From NCBI GenBank assembly GCA_016791045.1, contig JAEUNO010000031.1:1-64000 (forward strand): 64,000 nucleotides of DNA. The letters are read 5' to 3'. The notes beneath the pieces were generated by a model, which ran no database searches, was not told the DNA's origin, and worked only from the letters and a program-made list of their open reading frames with translations. The DNA comes from Methyloversatilis sp. (GTDB lineage Bacteria; Pseudomonadota; Gammaproteobacteria; Burkholderiales; Rhodocyclaceae). Numbering within the stretch: position 1 is the first letter of the stretch; every line of letters starts with the position of its first letter. This document shows positions 42,250 through 52,051 of the stretch, piece after piece. The position numbers and the translations under genes were made by a program.

Positions 42250-43521
42250 ATGCGTTTCGACACGCTCGCCATTCACGCCGGCTACTCGCCCGACCCGACC
42301 ACCAAGGCGGTCGCGGTGCCGATCTATCAGACCACCAGCTACGCCTTCGACGACACCCAGCACGGGGCTGACCTGTTCGACCTCAAGGTCAAGGGCAATA
42401 TCTACACCCGCATCATGAACCCGACCAGCGACGTGCTGGAACAGCGCGTCGCCGCGCTGGAAGGGGGCATCGCAGCGCTGGCGCTGGCGTCCGGCCAGGC
42501 GGCGATCACCTACGCGATCATGACCATCGCCGAGGCGGGCGACAACATCGTCGCCACGTCGGCGCTTTATGGCGGCACCTATAACCTGTTCGCACACACG
42601 CTGCCGCAGTACGGCATCGAGGTGCGTTTCGTCGATGCCGCCGATCCTGCCGCCGCGGCCGCGAAGATCGACGCGCGCACCAAGGCGGTTTTCTGCGAAT
42701 CGATCGGCAACCCGCTCGGCAACGTGGTCGACTTCGCCGCGTTCGCCAAGGTGGCGCACGAGGGCGGCGTGCCGCTGATCGTCGACAACACGGTGCCGTC
42801 GCCCTGGCTGACGCGGCCGATCGAGCACGGCGCCGACATCGTCGTGCATTCGCTGACCAAGTACATGGGCGGTCACGGCACCAGCATTGGCGGCATCATC
42901 ATCGATGGCGGCCGTTTTCCGTGGGCGGAGCACAAGGCGCGCTTCCGCCGGTTGAATGAGCCGGAAGTGAGCTACCACGGCGTGATCTACACCGAAGCGC
43001 TGGGGCCGGCCGCCTACATCGGCCGCGCGCGGACCGTTCCGCTGCGCAACATGGGCGCGGCGATTTCGCCGTTCAACAGCTTCCTGATCCTGCAGGGACT
43101 CGAAACGCTGGGGCTGCGAATGGACCGCCACTGCGAGAACGCGACAGCGGTCGCCCGATATCTGCAGTCGCATGCCAAGGTCGAGTGGGTCAATTACGCG
43201 GGGCTGCCGGAGCATTCGAGCCATGGCCTGATACAACGCTACTTCGGCGGCAAGGCGTCCGGGCTGCTCACCTTCGGCGTCAAGGGCGGGCGCGAGGCCG
43301 GTGCGCGCTTCCAGGATGCGCTGAAGCTGATCACCCGGCTGGTCAATATCGGCGATGCCAAGTCGCTGGCCTGCCATCCGGCCTCGACCACCCACCGCCA
43401 GCTGTCGCCGGACGAACTGAAGCGGGCGGGCGTGTCGGAAGACATGGTCAGACTGTCGATCGGCATCGAGCACATCGACGACATCGTGGACGATCTGGAA
43501 CAGGCGTTGCAGGCCGTTTGA
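42250..43521 (+). CDS. metY: O-acetylhomoserine sulfhydrylase
   Basis: PLP enzyme that makes homocysteine from O-acetylhomoserine and sulfide in methionine synthesis. 423 residues from ATG 42250, chosen because GGAGG lies 9 bases upstream; ATG 42235 is an alternative. The PLP lysine is Lys204 (HSLTKYMGGHG), and SGQAAITYAI and GGTYNLF fit the Cys/Met family. Cystathionine gamma-synthase is a related alternative, but the length and the GGIIIDGG region favour MetY. Confidence 0.92.
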   Translation: MRFDTLAIHAGYSPDPTTKAVAVPIYQTTSYAFDDTQHGADLFDLKVKGNIYTRIMNPTSDVLEQRVAALEGGIAALALASGQAAITYAIMTIAEAGDNIVATSALYGGTYNLFAHTLPQYGIEVRFVDAADPAAAAAKIDARTKAVFCESIGNPLGNVVDFAAFAKVAHEGGVPLIVDNTVPSPWLTRPIEHGADIVVHSLTKYMGGHGTSIGGIIIDGGRFPWAEHKARFRRLNEPEVSYHGVIYTEALGPAAYIGRARTVPLRNMGAAISPFNSFLILQGLETLGLRMDRHCENATAVARYLQSHAKVEWVNYAGLPEHSSHGLIQRYFGGKASGLLTFGVKGGREAGARFQDALKLITRLVNIGDAKSLACHPASTTHRQLSPDELKRAGVSEDMVRLSIGIEHIDDIVDDLEQALQAV

Positions 43522-43556
43522 CGACGCTCGGACGGGTGGTTCGATGAATTGTTACA

Positions 43557-43590
43557 CCTTCACATGGCTGTAACAAAGTCTTCATAGACT
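43557..43590 (+). promoter_or_regulatory. Pho box and -10 upstream of pstS
   Basis: Three half-sites at 11-base spacing: CCTTCAC (43557), CTGTAAC (43568), TCTTCAT (43579). They resemble the PhoB half-site CTGTCAT/C. TAGACT (43585-43590) would be the -10, ten bases after the second half-site, as in PhoB-activated promoters. The phosphate-transport context supports it. Confidence 0.65.
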
Positions 43591-43634
43591 GCGCAGGTCG
43601 CATCGAAAACGACGCCACCTTACGGAGACTACTG

Positions 43635-44633
43635 ATGAACGTACGCAAGATCGCCACCCTGACCGCCGCCCTTGGCGCCCTGTTTGCATCCGGCTCGGCT
43701 CTCGCTCAGGCGCTGATCAAGATTGACGGTTCCAGCACCGTATTTCCGGTGACCGAAGCAGTTGCCGAAGAATTCCAGAAGGCCAAGAAGGGCAAGGTTC
43801 AAGTCACGGTCGGCATTTCCGGCACCGGCGGCGGTTTCAAGAAGTTCTGCCGCGGCGAAACCGCGATCCAGAATGCGTCGCGCCCGATTCTCGAGAAGGA
43901 AATGGCGGATTGCAAGGCCGCCGGCATCAAGTATGTCGAACTGCCGGTCGCCTTCGACGCCCTGACCGTCGTGATGAACCCGAAGAATGCCTTCCTGAAG
44001 CAGGCGACGGTTGAAGAGCTGAAGAAGATGTGGGAACCGTCCGCCCAGGGCAAGATCACCAAGTGGAACCAGATCAACCCCGCCTGGCCGGATGCGCCGA
44101 TGAAGCTGTTCGGCGCGGGCGCCGACTCGGGTACCTTCGATTACTTCACCGAAGCCATCGTCGGCAAGTCCAAGTCCAGCCGCGGCGACTTCACCGCATC
44201 GGAAGACGACAATGTGCTGGTGCAGGGCGTGTCGCGCGATGTCAATGCGATCGGCTACTTCGGCTACGCCTACTACGCGGAAAACCAGGACAAGCTGAAG
44301 GCGGTTCCCATCGTCAATCCGAAGACCGGCAAGCCGGTTCTGCCGTCGCTCGAAGCCGTGATCGCCGGTGAGTACCAGCCGCTGTCGCGCCCGATCTTCA
44401 TCTACGTGAATGCGGCTGAAATCAGCCGTCCGGAGATCAAGGAATTCGTCGAGTTCTACCTCAACGAGAGCGAAGAGCTGGTGAAGGAAGTGAAGTACGT
44501 ACCGCTGACCAAGGCTGACTACAAGCACGCGCTGGACAACTTCACCAAGAAGCGCACCGGTACCGCCTTTGGCGGTGTGGCCGAAGTCGGTGTGACGGTT
44601 TCGGAGCTGCTCAAGCGCGATCCGAAGGAATAA
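43635..44633 (+). CDS. pstS: Phosphate-binding protein PstS
   Basis: Periplasmic phosphate receptor of the Pst ABC importer. 332 residues with a signal peptide (1-25, ASGSALAQ). The mature part starts IKIDGSSTVFPVTEAVAEEF and contains SGTGGGFKKFCRGETAIQNASRPI and GADSGTFDYFTEA, the phosphate-ligating loops. It belongs to the longer PstS subgroup of about 320-340 residues, not the E. coli subgroup. First gene of pstSCAB; a terminator-like hairpin separates it from pstC. Confidence 0.95.
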   Translation: MNVRKIATLTAALGALFASGSALAQALIKIDGSSTVFPVTEAVAEEFQKAKKGKVQVTVGISGTGGGFKKFCRGETAIQNASRPILEKEMADCKAAGIKYVELPVAFDALTVVMNPKNAFLKQATVEELKKMWEPSAQGKITKWNQINPAWPDAPMKLFGAGADSGTFDYFTEAIVGKSKSSRGDFTASEDDNVLVQGVSRDVNAIGYFGYAYYAENQDKLKAVPIVNPKTGKPVLPSLEAVIAGEYQPLSRPIFIYVNAAEISRPEIKEFVEFYLNESEELVKEVKYVPLTKADYKHALDNFTKKRTGTAFGGVAEVGVTVSELLKRDPKE

Positions 44634-44648
44634 AGCAGGCGCAGAAAC

Positions 44649-44675
44649 GCCCCGGGCGCAAGTCCGGGGCTTTTT
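44649..44675 (+). terminator. Hairpin between pstS and pstC
   Basis: GCCCCGG pairs with CCGGGGC around an 8-base loop, followed by TTTTT. It lies 16 bases after pstS. It probably works as a partial terminator, giving more PstS than membrane subunits. Confidence 0.82.
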
Positions 44676-44724
44676 GCTGTCCAGTCGCCGCAACTGCCTG
44701 CGGCCGATAGAATGAGCGCCCCAA

Positions 44725-45681
44725 ATGTCCGCCAACGCCCCGCCTATGCCAGTACCTCTGTCGAGTGCGCCCGATACGGTCAGCGACCGCCTGCGCAAGC
44801 GCGCATCCCGTCACGTCAAGGAAAGGCTGATCGAATTCATCCTGTTCGGCGCAGCGTCGATTTCCGTGATCACGACCATTGCCATCGTGTATGTGCTGGT
44901 CAGCGAGTCGATGATGCTGTTCGAACATGTGTCGCTGTGGGATTTCCTGACCGACACGCAATGGACGCCGCTGTTCGACGATGCACACTACGGCATCATG
45001 GTGCTGCTGTCCGGCACGCTCACCAGTTCCTTTGTCGCCCTGGCGGTCGCCCTGCCGCTGGGCACCATCATCGCGATCTACCTGTCCGAGTTCGCGTCGT
45101 TCAGGACGCGCGAAATTGCCAAGCCGTTTCTCGAGCTGCTTGGCGGCGTGCCGACCATCGTCTATGGCTACTTCGCGCTGACGGTGGTGACGCCGATCCT
45201 GCAGATGATCTATCCCGAACTGCCCGGCTTCAGCCTGCTGTCGGCCGGTCTGGTCATGGGCATCATGATCATTCCCTACGTCAGCTCACTTTCCGAGGAC
45301 GCGATGCGCGCGGTGCCGATGAGCCTGCGCGAGGGCTCATACGCAATGGGGGCGACCCGTCTGCAGACCGCACTGCGCACCGTGGTGCCGGCGGCAACGT
45401 CCGGCATCGCTTCGGCCTACATCCTCGGCATTTCGCGGGCGGTCGGCGAAACGATGATTCTTGCCGTCGCCGCCGGCATGCAGCCGAATCTCACACTGAA
45501 CCCGACCGAACCGGGCGCCACCATCACCTCCTACATCGTGCAGGTTGCGCTCGGCGACCTGCCGCACGGGTCGATCGGCTACCAGACGATCTTTGCCGCC
45601 GGCCTGATGCTGATGTTGCTGACCCTGTGCTTCAACCTGCTTGGCTACTACCTGCGCAAGCGCTTCCGTGAGGTGTACTGA
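44725..45681 (+). CDS. pstC: Phosphate ABC permease PstC
   Basis: Inner-membrane permease of 318 residues with six predicted transmembrane segments, beginning at about 35-60. The cytoplasmic EAA-type loop SLREGSYAMGATRLQTALRTVVPAA contacts PstB. The N-terminus before TM1 is basic. A GTG/ATG start for pstA follows directly on its stop. Confidence 0.95.
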   Translation: MSANAPPMPVPLSSAPDTVSDRLRKRASRHVKERLIEFILFGAASISVITTIAIVYVLVSESMMLFEHVSLWDFLTDTQWTPLFDDAHYGIMVLLSGTLTSSFVALAVALPLGTIIAIYLSEFASFRTREIAKPFLELLGGVPTIVYGYFALTVVTPILQMIYPELPGFSLLSAGLVMGIMIIPYVSSLSEDAMRAVPMSLREGSYAMGATRLQTALRTVVPAATSGIASAYILGISRAVGETMILAVAAGMQPNLTLNPTEPGATITSYIVQVALGDLPHGSIGYQTIFAAGLMLMLLTLCFNLLGYYLRKRFREVY

Positions 45682-45684
45682 GTG

Positions 45685-46608
45685 ATGAATCAACAGGATA
45701 TCCAGGCCATCCGGGCCATCATCACGCGCCACAAGCGCTGGGACATGCTGTTCGGCCTGCTCGGCCTGCTCGCGCTGATGATTGGCGTGCTCACCTTCAC
45801 CGCGCTGTTCGCGGACATGGCGATCAAGGGCGCGGAGCGCATCGACTACGATTTCATGACCAACTTCCCGTCGCGCCGCGCTGGCAGTGCCGGCATTCTG
45901 TCTGCCTGGGTCGGCACCATTCTGGTCATGCTCGTCACCGCAATGTCTGCCGTGCCGCTCGGCGTCGCCGCCGGCATCTATCTGGAAGAGTACGCACCCA
46001 AGAACTGGGTGACCGACATCATCGAAATCAACGTGACCAACCTCGCCGGCGTGCCGTCCATCGTCTATGGCCTGCTGGCCCTAGGCCTGTTCGTCTACAA
46101 GTTCGGTTTCGGCCAGAGCGTGCTGTCGGCCGGCCTCACACTGGGGCTGCTGATCCTGCCGGTGGTCATCGTGGCGACCCGGGAATCGATCCGTGCCATC
46201 CCCCAGATGGTGCGTGAAGGTTCGTATGCCTGCGGTGCGACGACCTGGCAGACGGTGAAGGATCACATCCTGCCGTATTCGAGCGCCGGCATCCTGACCG
46301 GCATCATCATCGGCATGGCGCGTGCAATCGGTGAAACAGCCCCCATCATCACGATCGGCGCATTGACCTTCATCGCGTTCCTGCCGCCGTCACCGATAGG
46401 CGAGGTTGCGCCCTTCATCAACTTCGACTGGCTGTTCGCGCCCTTCACGGTGATGCCGATCCAGATGTTCAACTGGACATCGCGTCCGGAAGCCGCCTTC
46501 CAGGCCAACGCAGCGGCGGCCGGGTTCGTGCTGGTGCTGATGACGCTGGCGATGAACGGTACTGCAATCTGGCTGCGCTACCGTCTGCGTCGCAACATCA
46601 AGTGGTAA
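45685..46608 (+). CDS. pstA: Phosphate ABC permease PstA
   Basis: Second Pst permease, 307 residues from ATG 45685; a GTG one codon earlier immediately follows the pstC stop and could also be used. Six membrane segments. The EAA-type loop is [22 protein letters not shown]. Forms the PstCA channel. Confidence 0.95.
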   Translation: MNQQDIQAIRAIITRHKRWDMLFGLLGLLALMIGVLTFTALFADMAIKGAERIDYDFMTNFPSRRAGSAGILSAWVGTILVMLVTAMSAVPLGVAAGIYLEEYAPKNWVTDIIEINVTNLAGVPSIVYGLLALGLFVYKFGFGQSVLSAGLTLGLLILPVVIVATRESIRAIPQMVREGSYACGATTWQTVKDHILPYSSAGILTGIIIGMARAIGETAPIITIGALTFIAFLPPSPIGEVAPFINFDWLFAPFTVMPIQMFNWTSRPEAAFQANAAAAGFVLVLMTLAMNGTAIWLRYRLRRNIKW

Positions 46609-46643
46609 GTGGCTCCGCCCCCCTGCATTCAGAGAGATCCGAC

Positions 46644-47429
46644 ATGAATACCGTGACCGACGCGAACATCGCCACCAAGGCCGAGGTGCAGAACCTCGAT
46701 TTCCACTACGGCGCGTTTCATGCCCTGAAGGGCATCAACATGCCGGTACACGAGAAGAAGGTGACGGCACTGATCGGCCCGTCCGGTTGCGGAAAGTCTA
46801 CGCTGCTGCGCTGCTTCAACCGCATGCACGATCTGTATCCCGGTAACCGCTACGACGGCAAGATCCTGCTGCACCCGGACAACACCAATCTGCTTGACCC
46901 GGAAGTCGATCCGATCGAGGTGCGCATGCGCATCAGCATGGTGTTCCAGAAGCCGAATCCGTTTCCCAAGTCGATCTACGAGAATGTCGCCTACGGCCTG
47001 CGCGTGCGCGGCGAAAAGCGCCGTTCGGTGATCGACGAGCGGGTCGAGGAAGCGCTGCGCGGCGCGGCGCTGTGGGAAGAGGTCAAGAATCGCCTGAACG
47101 AGCTCGGCGCCAATCTGTCCGGCGGACAGCAGCAGCGGCTGTGCATCGCGCGCGCACTGGCGACCGACCCGGAAATCATCCTGTTCGACGAGCCCACGTC
47201 GGCGCTTGACCCGATCGCCACCGCAAGCATCGAGGAACTGGTGACCGAGCTGAAGGACAAGGTGACCATCCTCATCGTGACCCACAACATGCAGCAGGCG
47301 GCGCGCGTCAGCGACTACACCGCCTACATGTTCATGGGCGAACTGATGGAGTTCGGCCTGACCGACCAGATATTCATCAAGCCGCAACGCAAGGAAACCG
47401 AGGACTACATCACCGGTCGATTCGGCTGA
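46644..47429 (+). CDS. pstB: Phosphate ABC ATPase PstB
   Basis: ATPase of the Pst importer, 261 residues from ATG 46644. Walker [10 protein letters not shown] (45-53), signature [15 protein letters not shown], Walker [13 protein letters not shown], and switch His in [14 protein letters not shown]. The frame upstream overlaps pstA and is not used. No phoU, phoB or phoR follows; the operon ends at a terminator, and phoU must lie elsewhere. Confidence 0.97.
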   Translation: MNTVTDANIATKAEVQNLDFHYGAFHALKGINMPVHEKKVTALIGPSGCGKSTLLRCFNRMHDLYPGNRYDGKILLHPDNTNLLDPEVDPIEVRMRISMVFQKPNPFPKSIYENVAYGLRVRGEKRRSVIDERVEEALRGAALWEEVKNRLNELGANLSGGQQQRLCIARALATDPEIILFDEPTSALDPIATASIEELVTELKDKVTILIVTHNMQQAARVSDYTAYMFMGELMEFGLTDQIFIKPQRKETEDYITGRFG

Positions 47430-47450
47430 CCTTCAGCCGTCCGACGTGCG

Positions 47451-47500
47451 AACCCCGGATTTTTGCGCGGCCATGCGCTAGAATCCGGGGTTTTGCTTTT
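47451..47500 (+). terminator. Terminator after pstB, before tpiA
   Basis: An 11-bp perfect stem (AACCCCGGATT with AATCCGGGGTT), with an inner GCGC/GCGC helix in its loop, is followed by TTGCTTTT. The stem ends about 29 bases before the tpiA ATG. Confidence 0.85.
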
Positions 47501-47520
47501 GGCAGGTGACTGTGGCGGCG

Positions 47521-48276
47521 ATGCGAAGACTGGTCGTAGGCAACTGGAAGATGCATGGCTCGAAGGCGGTCAACACCGAACTGCTCAAGGCCTTGCGCGA
47601 TGCACCGGCCCCGGGTTTCCCGGTGGCGGTCTGCGTGCCATTCCCCTATCTGCACCAGGCAGCTGACCTGCTTTCGGGGTCTTCAGTCCGCTGGGGTGCC
47701 CAGAACCTGAGCGAGCACGTGAAATACGGTGCCTACACGGGTGAAGTGTCGGGCGCGATGCTGGCGGATTTCGACTGTCGCTACGTGCTCGTGGGTCATT
47801 CCGAACGTCGCGCACTTTACGGCGAGAGCGATGCGCTGGTCGCGGTGAAGACAGAAGCCGCGCTGGCATCCGGTCTGGTTCCGGTTCTGTGCGTGGGCGA
47901 AACGCTGGACGAGCGCGAACGTGGCGTGACCGAATCGGTGGTCGAGCGGCAGCTGACGGCGGTGCATCAGCGCATCGGAAGCGAGGCCCTGGCGCGCTGC
48001 GTGATTGCCTACGAACCCGTATGGGCCATCGGTACCGGCGTGACCGCCACGCCGGCGCAGGCGCAGGCAGTACACGCCTTCATTCGTGCGCACCTTGGCA
48101 CGCTGTGCGGTGCAGCGGTCGCGGCGCACACATCGATTCTTTATGGCGGCAGTGTCAAGCCGCAAAACGCAGCCGAACTTTTCAGCCAGTCTGACATTGA
48201 CGGCGGTCTTATTGGCGGCGCGGCGCTGGTGGCGGGGGACTTCCTCGCCATCGTTGCAGCTGCTGCTGCATCCTGA
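47521..48276 (+). CDS. tpiA: Triosephosphate isomerase
   Basis: Interconverts dihydroxyacetone phosphate and glyceraldehyde-3-phosphate. 251 residues from ATG 47521; GTGs at 47506 and 47512 are possible starts. Catalytic residues Lys10 (GNWKMHG), His93 (VGHSERR) and Glu165 (AYEPVWAIGTG), and the phosphate loop YGGSVKPQN. Followed 9 bases later by secG, the standard tpiA-secG-nuo order. Confidence 0.97.
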   Translation: MRRLVVGNWKMHGSKAVNTELLKALRDAPAPGFPVAVCVPFPYLHQAADLLSGSSVRWGAQNLSEHVKYGAYTGEVSGAMLADFDCRYVLVGHSERRALYGESDALVAVKTEAALASGLVPVLCVGETLDERERGVTESVVERQLTAVHQRIGSEALARCVIAYEPVWAIGTGVTATPAQAQAVHAFIRAHLGTLCGAAVAAHTSILYGGSVKPQNAAELFSQSDIDGGLIGGAALVAGDFLAIVAAAAAS

Positions 48277-48285
48277 GGTGATTTG

Positions 48286-48651
48286 ATGGGCATCGTTTTT
48301 TCAGTCGTACTTTCGATCCACGTTCTGGTCGGCATTGCCGTGATCGTTCTTGTGCTGCTGCAGCATGGCAAGGGCGCCGACATGGGTGCCGCGTTCGGCG
48401 GTGGTGCATCGGGCAGCCTGTTCGGCTCGTCGGGTTCGGCCAACTTCCTCAGTCGTGCCACCGGCGCGCTGGCGGCCGTGTTCTTCTGCACCAGTCTCGC
48501 GCTGAGCTACATCGCGACCAATCAGCCGCGCTCCGGCGCCAGTTCGGTCATCGACGCCGCCAAGAGTGTGACGGTGCCTGCGGTGCCGGCTGCGCCTCAG
48601 GCCCCGGAGGCGCAGAATCCCGATTCGAAGGCCGCCGATATCCCCAAGTAG
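48286..48651 (+). CDS. secG: Preprotein translocase subunit SecG
   Basis: Small membrane subunit of SecYEG. 121 residues with two transmembrane segments (about 2-22 and 55-73), the conserved loop LLQHGKGADMGAAFGGGASGSLFGS between them, and an Ala/Pro-rich C-terminal tail. The start at ATG 48286 has GAGGTG upstream; a TTG one codon earlier is also open. Confidence 0.95.
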   Translation: MGIVFSVVLSIHVLVGIAVIVLVLLQHGKGADMGAAFGGGASGSLFGSSGSANFLSRATGALAAVFFCTSLALSYIATNQPRSGASSVIDAAKSVTVPAVPAAPQAPEAQNPDSKAADIPK

Positions 48652-48663
48652 GTCTCGGCTGCT

Positions 48664-48693
48664 GTGAAACGCGCTATACTCCGCGCGTTTCAC
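48664..48693. promoter_or_regulatory. Perfect palindrome between secG and nuoA
   Basis: GTGAAACGCGC and GCGCGTTTCAC (11 bp) surround an 8-base centre that begins with TATACT, a good -10 element (48675-48680). It lies about 105 bases before the nuo operon. It may be an operator over a promoter, or a hairpin ending secG, but no T-tract follows. No tRNA is present here. Confidence 0.5.
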
Positions 48694-48797
48694 GCTGCAG
48701 TGCAACGTGATGCAGGGTCCATCCGGCCCTGTGTCGATGCCGGCCCCGGACTACTCACCGTGTCGCCGGAACAGTTATTACGCATGAACAACCCGTC

Positions 48798-49154
48798 ATG
48801 TTGATCGAATATTTCCCGGTCCTGCTGTTCATCCTGATCGGTGTCGCCTTCGGTTTCGTGCCGATGCTCGCCGGCAAGCTCGTCGGACCCAGTCGTCCCG
48901 ACCCCGAAAAGCTATCCCCCTACGAATGTGGCTTCGAGGCGTTCGAAGATACGCGGATGAAGTTCGACGTCCGCTATTACCTCGTGGCCATCCTGTTCAT
49001 CCTGTTCGACCTTGAAATCGCCTTCCTCTTTCCGTGGGCCATCGTGCTCGAAGAGATCGGCATGTTCGGTTTCGTGGCGATGATGATCTTCCTCGGCATC
49101 CTCGTTGTGGGGTTTGTCTACGAATGGAAGAAGGGCGCACTAGACTGGGAATGA
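48798..49154 (+). CDS. nuoA: NADH dehydrogenase I subunit A
   Basis: Membrane subunit of complex I, 118 residues with three transmembrane segments and the conserved loop [32 protein letters not shown], containing the Cys that undergoes active/deactive exposure in mitochondrial ND3. First of fourteen nuo genes, all on the plus strand with short or overlapping junctions. Confidence 0.97.
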   Translation: MLIEYFPVLLFILIGVAFGFVPMLAGKLVGPSRPDPEKLSPYECGFEAFEDTRMKFDVRYYLVAILFILFDLEIAFLFPWAIVLEEIGMFGFVAMMIFLGILVVGFVYEWKKGALDWE

Positions 49155-49204
49155 AGGCGCAGGCTGTTCCCCCGGTACTTGCAGTTTTTTCGACGGATTG
49201 AGCG

Positions 49205-49681
49205 ATGAGCATTGAAGGTGTACTGCAGGAAGGCTTCGTCACGACGCAGCTGGACAAGCTGATCAACTGGACGCGCACGGGCTCGCTGTGGCCGATGACC
49301 TTCGGCCTGGCCTGTTGTGCCGTCGAGATGATGCAGGCCGGTGCGTCGCGCTATGACCTTGATCGCTTCGGCATCGTGTTCCGTCCCAGCCCGCGCCAGT
49401 CCGATCTGATGATCGTTGCCGGCACGCTGTGCAACAAGATGGCGCCGGCCCTGCGTCGTGTGTACGACCAGATGCCCGAGCCGCGTTGGGTACTGTCGAT
49501 GGGATCGTGCGCCAACGGCGGCGGTTACTACCATTATTCCTACTCCGTGGTGCGCGGCTGTGATCGCATCGTGCCGGTGGATGTCTATGTGCCGGGCTGT
49601 CCTCCGACAGCCGAGGCGTTGATTTACGGTCTGGTGCAGCTGCAGAACAAGATTCGTCGCACCAGCACGATCGCGCGTTGA
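49205..49681 (+). CDS. nuoB: NADH dehydrogenase I subunit B
   Basis: Carries the terminal 4Fe-4S cluster N2 that reduces ubiquinone. 158 residues. The ligands are the adjacent pair Cys37/Cys38 (LACCAVE), Cys102 (GSCANGGG) and Cys132 (PGCPPTAE). Its stop overlaps a TTG at the head of nuoC. Confidence 0.98.
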   Translation: MSIEGVLQEGFVTTQLDKLINWTRTGSLWPMTFGLACCAVEMMQAGASRYDLDRFGIVFRPSPRQSDLMIVAGTLCNKMAPALRRVYDQMPEPRWVLSMGSCANGGGYYHYSYSVVRGCDRIVPVDVYVPGCPPTAEALIYGLVQLQNKIRRTSTIAR

Positions 49682-49686
49682 ACATC

Positions 49687-50289
49687 ATGAGCTCTCGGCT
49701 TGAATCCCTGCGCGAGGCATTGCTCGCGCAGTTCGGCGAACGCCTCCGGACAACGACGTCCGCGCTTGGCGAACTCACACTGGAAGTCGGTTCCGCCGAC
49801 TATCACGACATGGCGCTCGCGTTGCGCGACCACGCGGACGTGCCGTTCGAACAGCTGATCGACCTGTGCGGCATCGACTACTCGACGCATGCGACACGCT
49901 CTTCGGGTGCGCGCTACGCGGTGGTGTGCCACCTGATGTCGGTTGCGTCCAACCTGCGCCTGCGCCTGCGCGTGCTGATCCAGGACGACGATTTTCCGGT
50001 CATCGCGTCTGTGAACGACGTCTGGCCCGCGGCCAACTGGTTCGAGCGTGAGGCGTTCGACCTGTTCGGCATCATGTTCACCGGCCATGGCGACCTGCGC
50101 CGCCTGCTGACCGACTACGGCTTCGTCGGCCATCCGTTCCGCAAGGATTTCCCGATTTCCGGTCACGTCGAAATGCGCTATGACCCGGACCAGAAGCGCG
50201 TCATCTATCAGCCGGTCAGCATCGCACCGCGCGAAGTCACGCCGCGCGTCGTGCGCGAAGAGAACTACGGGGACGTCGGTCATGGCTGA
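49687..50289 (+). CDS. nuoC: NADH dehydrogenase I subunit C
   Basis: Peripheral-arm subunit of 200 residues with the 30-kDa signature ([22 protein letters not shown], then [21 protein letters not shown]). It is separate from nuoD here, unlike the fused enteric nuoCD. The start is ATG 49687; a TTG at 49678 overlapping the nuoB stop is possible. Its end overlaps nuoD by 8 bases. Confidence 0.96.
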   Translation: MSSRLESLREALLAQFGERLRTTTSALGELTLEVGSADYHDMALALRDHADVPFEQLIDLCGIDYSTHATRSSGARYAVVCHLMSVASNLRLRLRVLIQDDDFPVIASVNDVWPAANWFEREAFDLFGIMFTGHGDLRRLLTDYGFVGHPFRKDFPISGHVEMRYDPDQKRVIYQPVSIAPREVTPRVVREENYGDVGHG

Positions 50290-51535
50290 AATCCGCAACT
50301 ACACGATGAACTTCGGGCCGCAGCATCCGGCGGCCCACGGTGTGCTGCGTCTGGTGCTCGAACTCGACGGCGAAGTCGTCCAGCGCGCCGATCCGCATAT
50401 CGGCCTGTTGCATCGCGGCACCGAAAAGCTGGCCGAGACCCGCACCTGGATCCAGAGCGTGCCGTACATGGACCGGCTCGACTACGTGTCGATGATGTGC
50501 AACGAGCATGCCTACTGCATGGCGATCGAGAAGCTGCTGCAGCTCGAGGTGCCGGAACGTGCGCAGTACATCCGCGTCATGTTCGACGAAATCACGCGCA
50601 TCCTTAACCATCTGCTGTGGCTGGGCGCGCATGCGCTCGACGTCGGCGCGATGACGGTGTTCCTGTATGCCTTCCGCGAACGCGAAGACCTGATGGACGC
50701 CTACGAGGCCGTGTCCGGCGCGCGTCTGCATGCCGCCTACTATCGGCCGGGCGGCGTCTATCGCGATCTGCCCGATTCGATGCCGCAATACGAGCTGAAC
50801 AAGTTCAAGAATGCCGACGCCATCAAGCGGCTGAACGAGAATCGTAGCGGTTCGATGCTCGATTTCCTGCAGGATTTCACCGAGCGCTTCCCGCGCTACG
50901 TCGATGAGTACGAAACGCTGCTGACCGACAACCGCATCTGGAAGCAGCGCCTGGTCGACATCGGCATCGTGACGCCCGAGCGCGCCAAGGCGCTCGGCTT
51001 CACCGGCCCGATGCTGCGCGGTTCGGGCATCGCGTGGGATCTGCGCAAGAAGCAGCCGTATGAAGTGTACGACCGCATGGATTTCGACATCCCGATCGGC
51101 ACCAATGGCGACAGCTACGACCGCTATCTGGTGCGCATCGAGGAAATGCGCCAGTCCAATCGCATCATCCGCCAGTGCATCGACTGGCTGCGCGTCAATC
51201 CCGGCCCGGTCATCACCGACAACCACAAGGTGGCGCCGCCGTCGCGCGAAGCGATGAAGGGCAATATGGAAGAGCTGATCCACCACTTCAAGTTGTTCAC
51301 CGAAGGCATCCATGTGCCGGAAGGCGAGTGCTATGCGGCGGTGGAGCACCCGAAGGGCGAGTTCGGCATCTATGCGGTGTCCGACGGCGCGAACAAGCCC
51401 TACCGGCTGAAGATTCGCGCCCCCGGTTTTGCGCATCTGGCCGCGATGGATGAAATGTCGCGCGGCCACATGATTTCCGACGTGGTCGCCATCATCGGCA
51501 CGATGGACATCGTGTTCGGCGAGATTGACCGGTAA
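50282..51535 (+). CDS. nuoD: NADH dehydrogenase I subunit D
   Basis: 49-kDa subunit forming the quinone pocket with NuoB. 417 residues from [31 protein letters not shown], with the quinone-site His in HPAAHG and the Tyr and Asp region near [21 protein letters not shown]. The start at 50282 overlaps the nuoC end; the longer frame is nuoC shadow. Confidence 0.98.
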   Translation: MAEIRNYTMNFGPQHPAAHGVLRLVLELDGEVVQRADPHIGLLHRGTEKLAETRTWIQSVPYMDRLDYVSMMCNEHAYCMAIEKLLQLEVPERAQYIRVMFDEITRILNHLLWLGAHALDVGAMTVFLYAFREREDLMDAYEAVSGARLHAAYYRPGGVYRDLPDSMPQYELNKFKNADAIKRLNENRSGSMLDFLQDFTERFPRYVDEYETLLTDNRIWKQRLVDIGIVTPERAKALGFTGPMLRGSGIAWDLRKKQPYEVYDRMDFDIPIGTNGDSYDRYLVRIEEMRQSNRIIRQCIDWLRVNPGPVITDNHKVAPPSREAMKGNMEELIHHFKLFTEGIHVPEGECYAAVEHPKGEFGIYAVSDGANKPYRLKIRAPGFAHLAAMDEMSRGHMISDVVAIIGTMDIVFGEIDR

Positions 51536-51553
51536 GAGATCGATGAGTGATCG

Positions 51554-52051
51554 ATGAGCATGGACAGAATGACTTTCACGCTGACTGAAGCGTCGTGCGC
51601 GGCGATCGACCGCGAAGTCGCGAAGTATCCCGAAGGCCAGGCCATTTCGGCCGTCATGGCCGGCCTGCGCATTGCGCAGGAACAGAACGGCTGGCTGTCG
51701 CCGGACGCGATCGAGGCGGTGGCGCAGCACCTGCGCATTCCGCCGATGGCGGCGATGGAGGTGGCGACCTTCTACAACATGTACGACGTGAAGCCGGTCG
51801 GCCGCTGGAAGGTCACCGTCTGCACCAATCTGCCCTGTGCGCTGTCGGGCGGCGAGCAGGCGGCCGAGTACGTGCAGGAAAAGCTCGGCATCGGTTTCAA
51901 CGAAACCACGCCCGACGGCCGTTTCACGCTGAAGGAAGGCGAGTGCATGGGCGTCTGCGGTGACGCCCCGGCCATCATCGTCAACAACACGCGTCTGTGC
52001 AGCTGGATGACCCGCGAACGCATCGACGCCCTGCTGGACGAACTCAAATGA
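51554..52051 (+). CDS. nuoE: NADH dehydrogenase I subunit E
   Basis: Holds the 2Fe-2S cluster N1a. 165 residues. The ligands are Cys90, Cys95, Cys131 and Cys135 (CTNLPC and CMGVC). The stop overlaps the nuoF start (ATGA), so the two are coupled. Confidence 0.97.
   Translation: MSMDRMTFTLTEASCAAIDREVAKYPEGQAISAVMAGLRIAQEQNGWLSPDAIEAVAQHLRIPPMAAMEVATFYNMYDVKPVGRWKVTVCTNLPCALSGGEQAAEYVQEKLGIGFNETTPDGRFTLKEGECMGVCGDAPAIIVNNTRLCSWMTRERIDALLDELK

Noticed and set aside
48652-48797. tRNA-Leu between secG and nuoA, as seen in many betaproteobacteria
   Set aside because: No cloverleaf can be drawn; the gap holds only palindromes.
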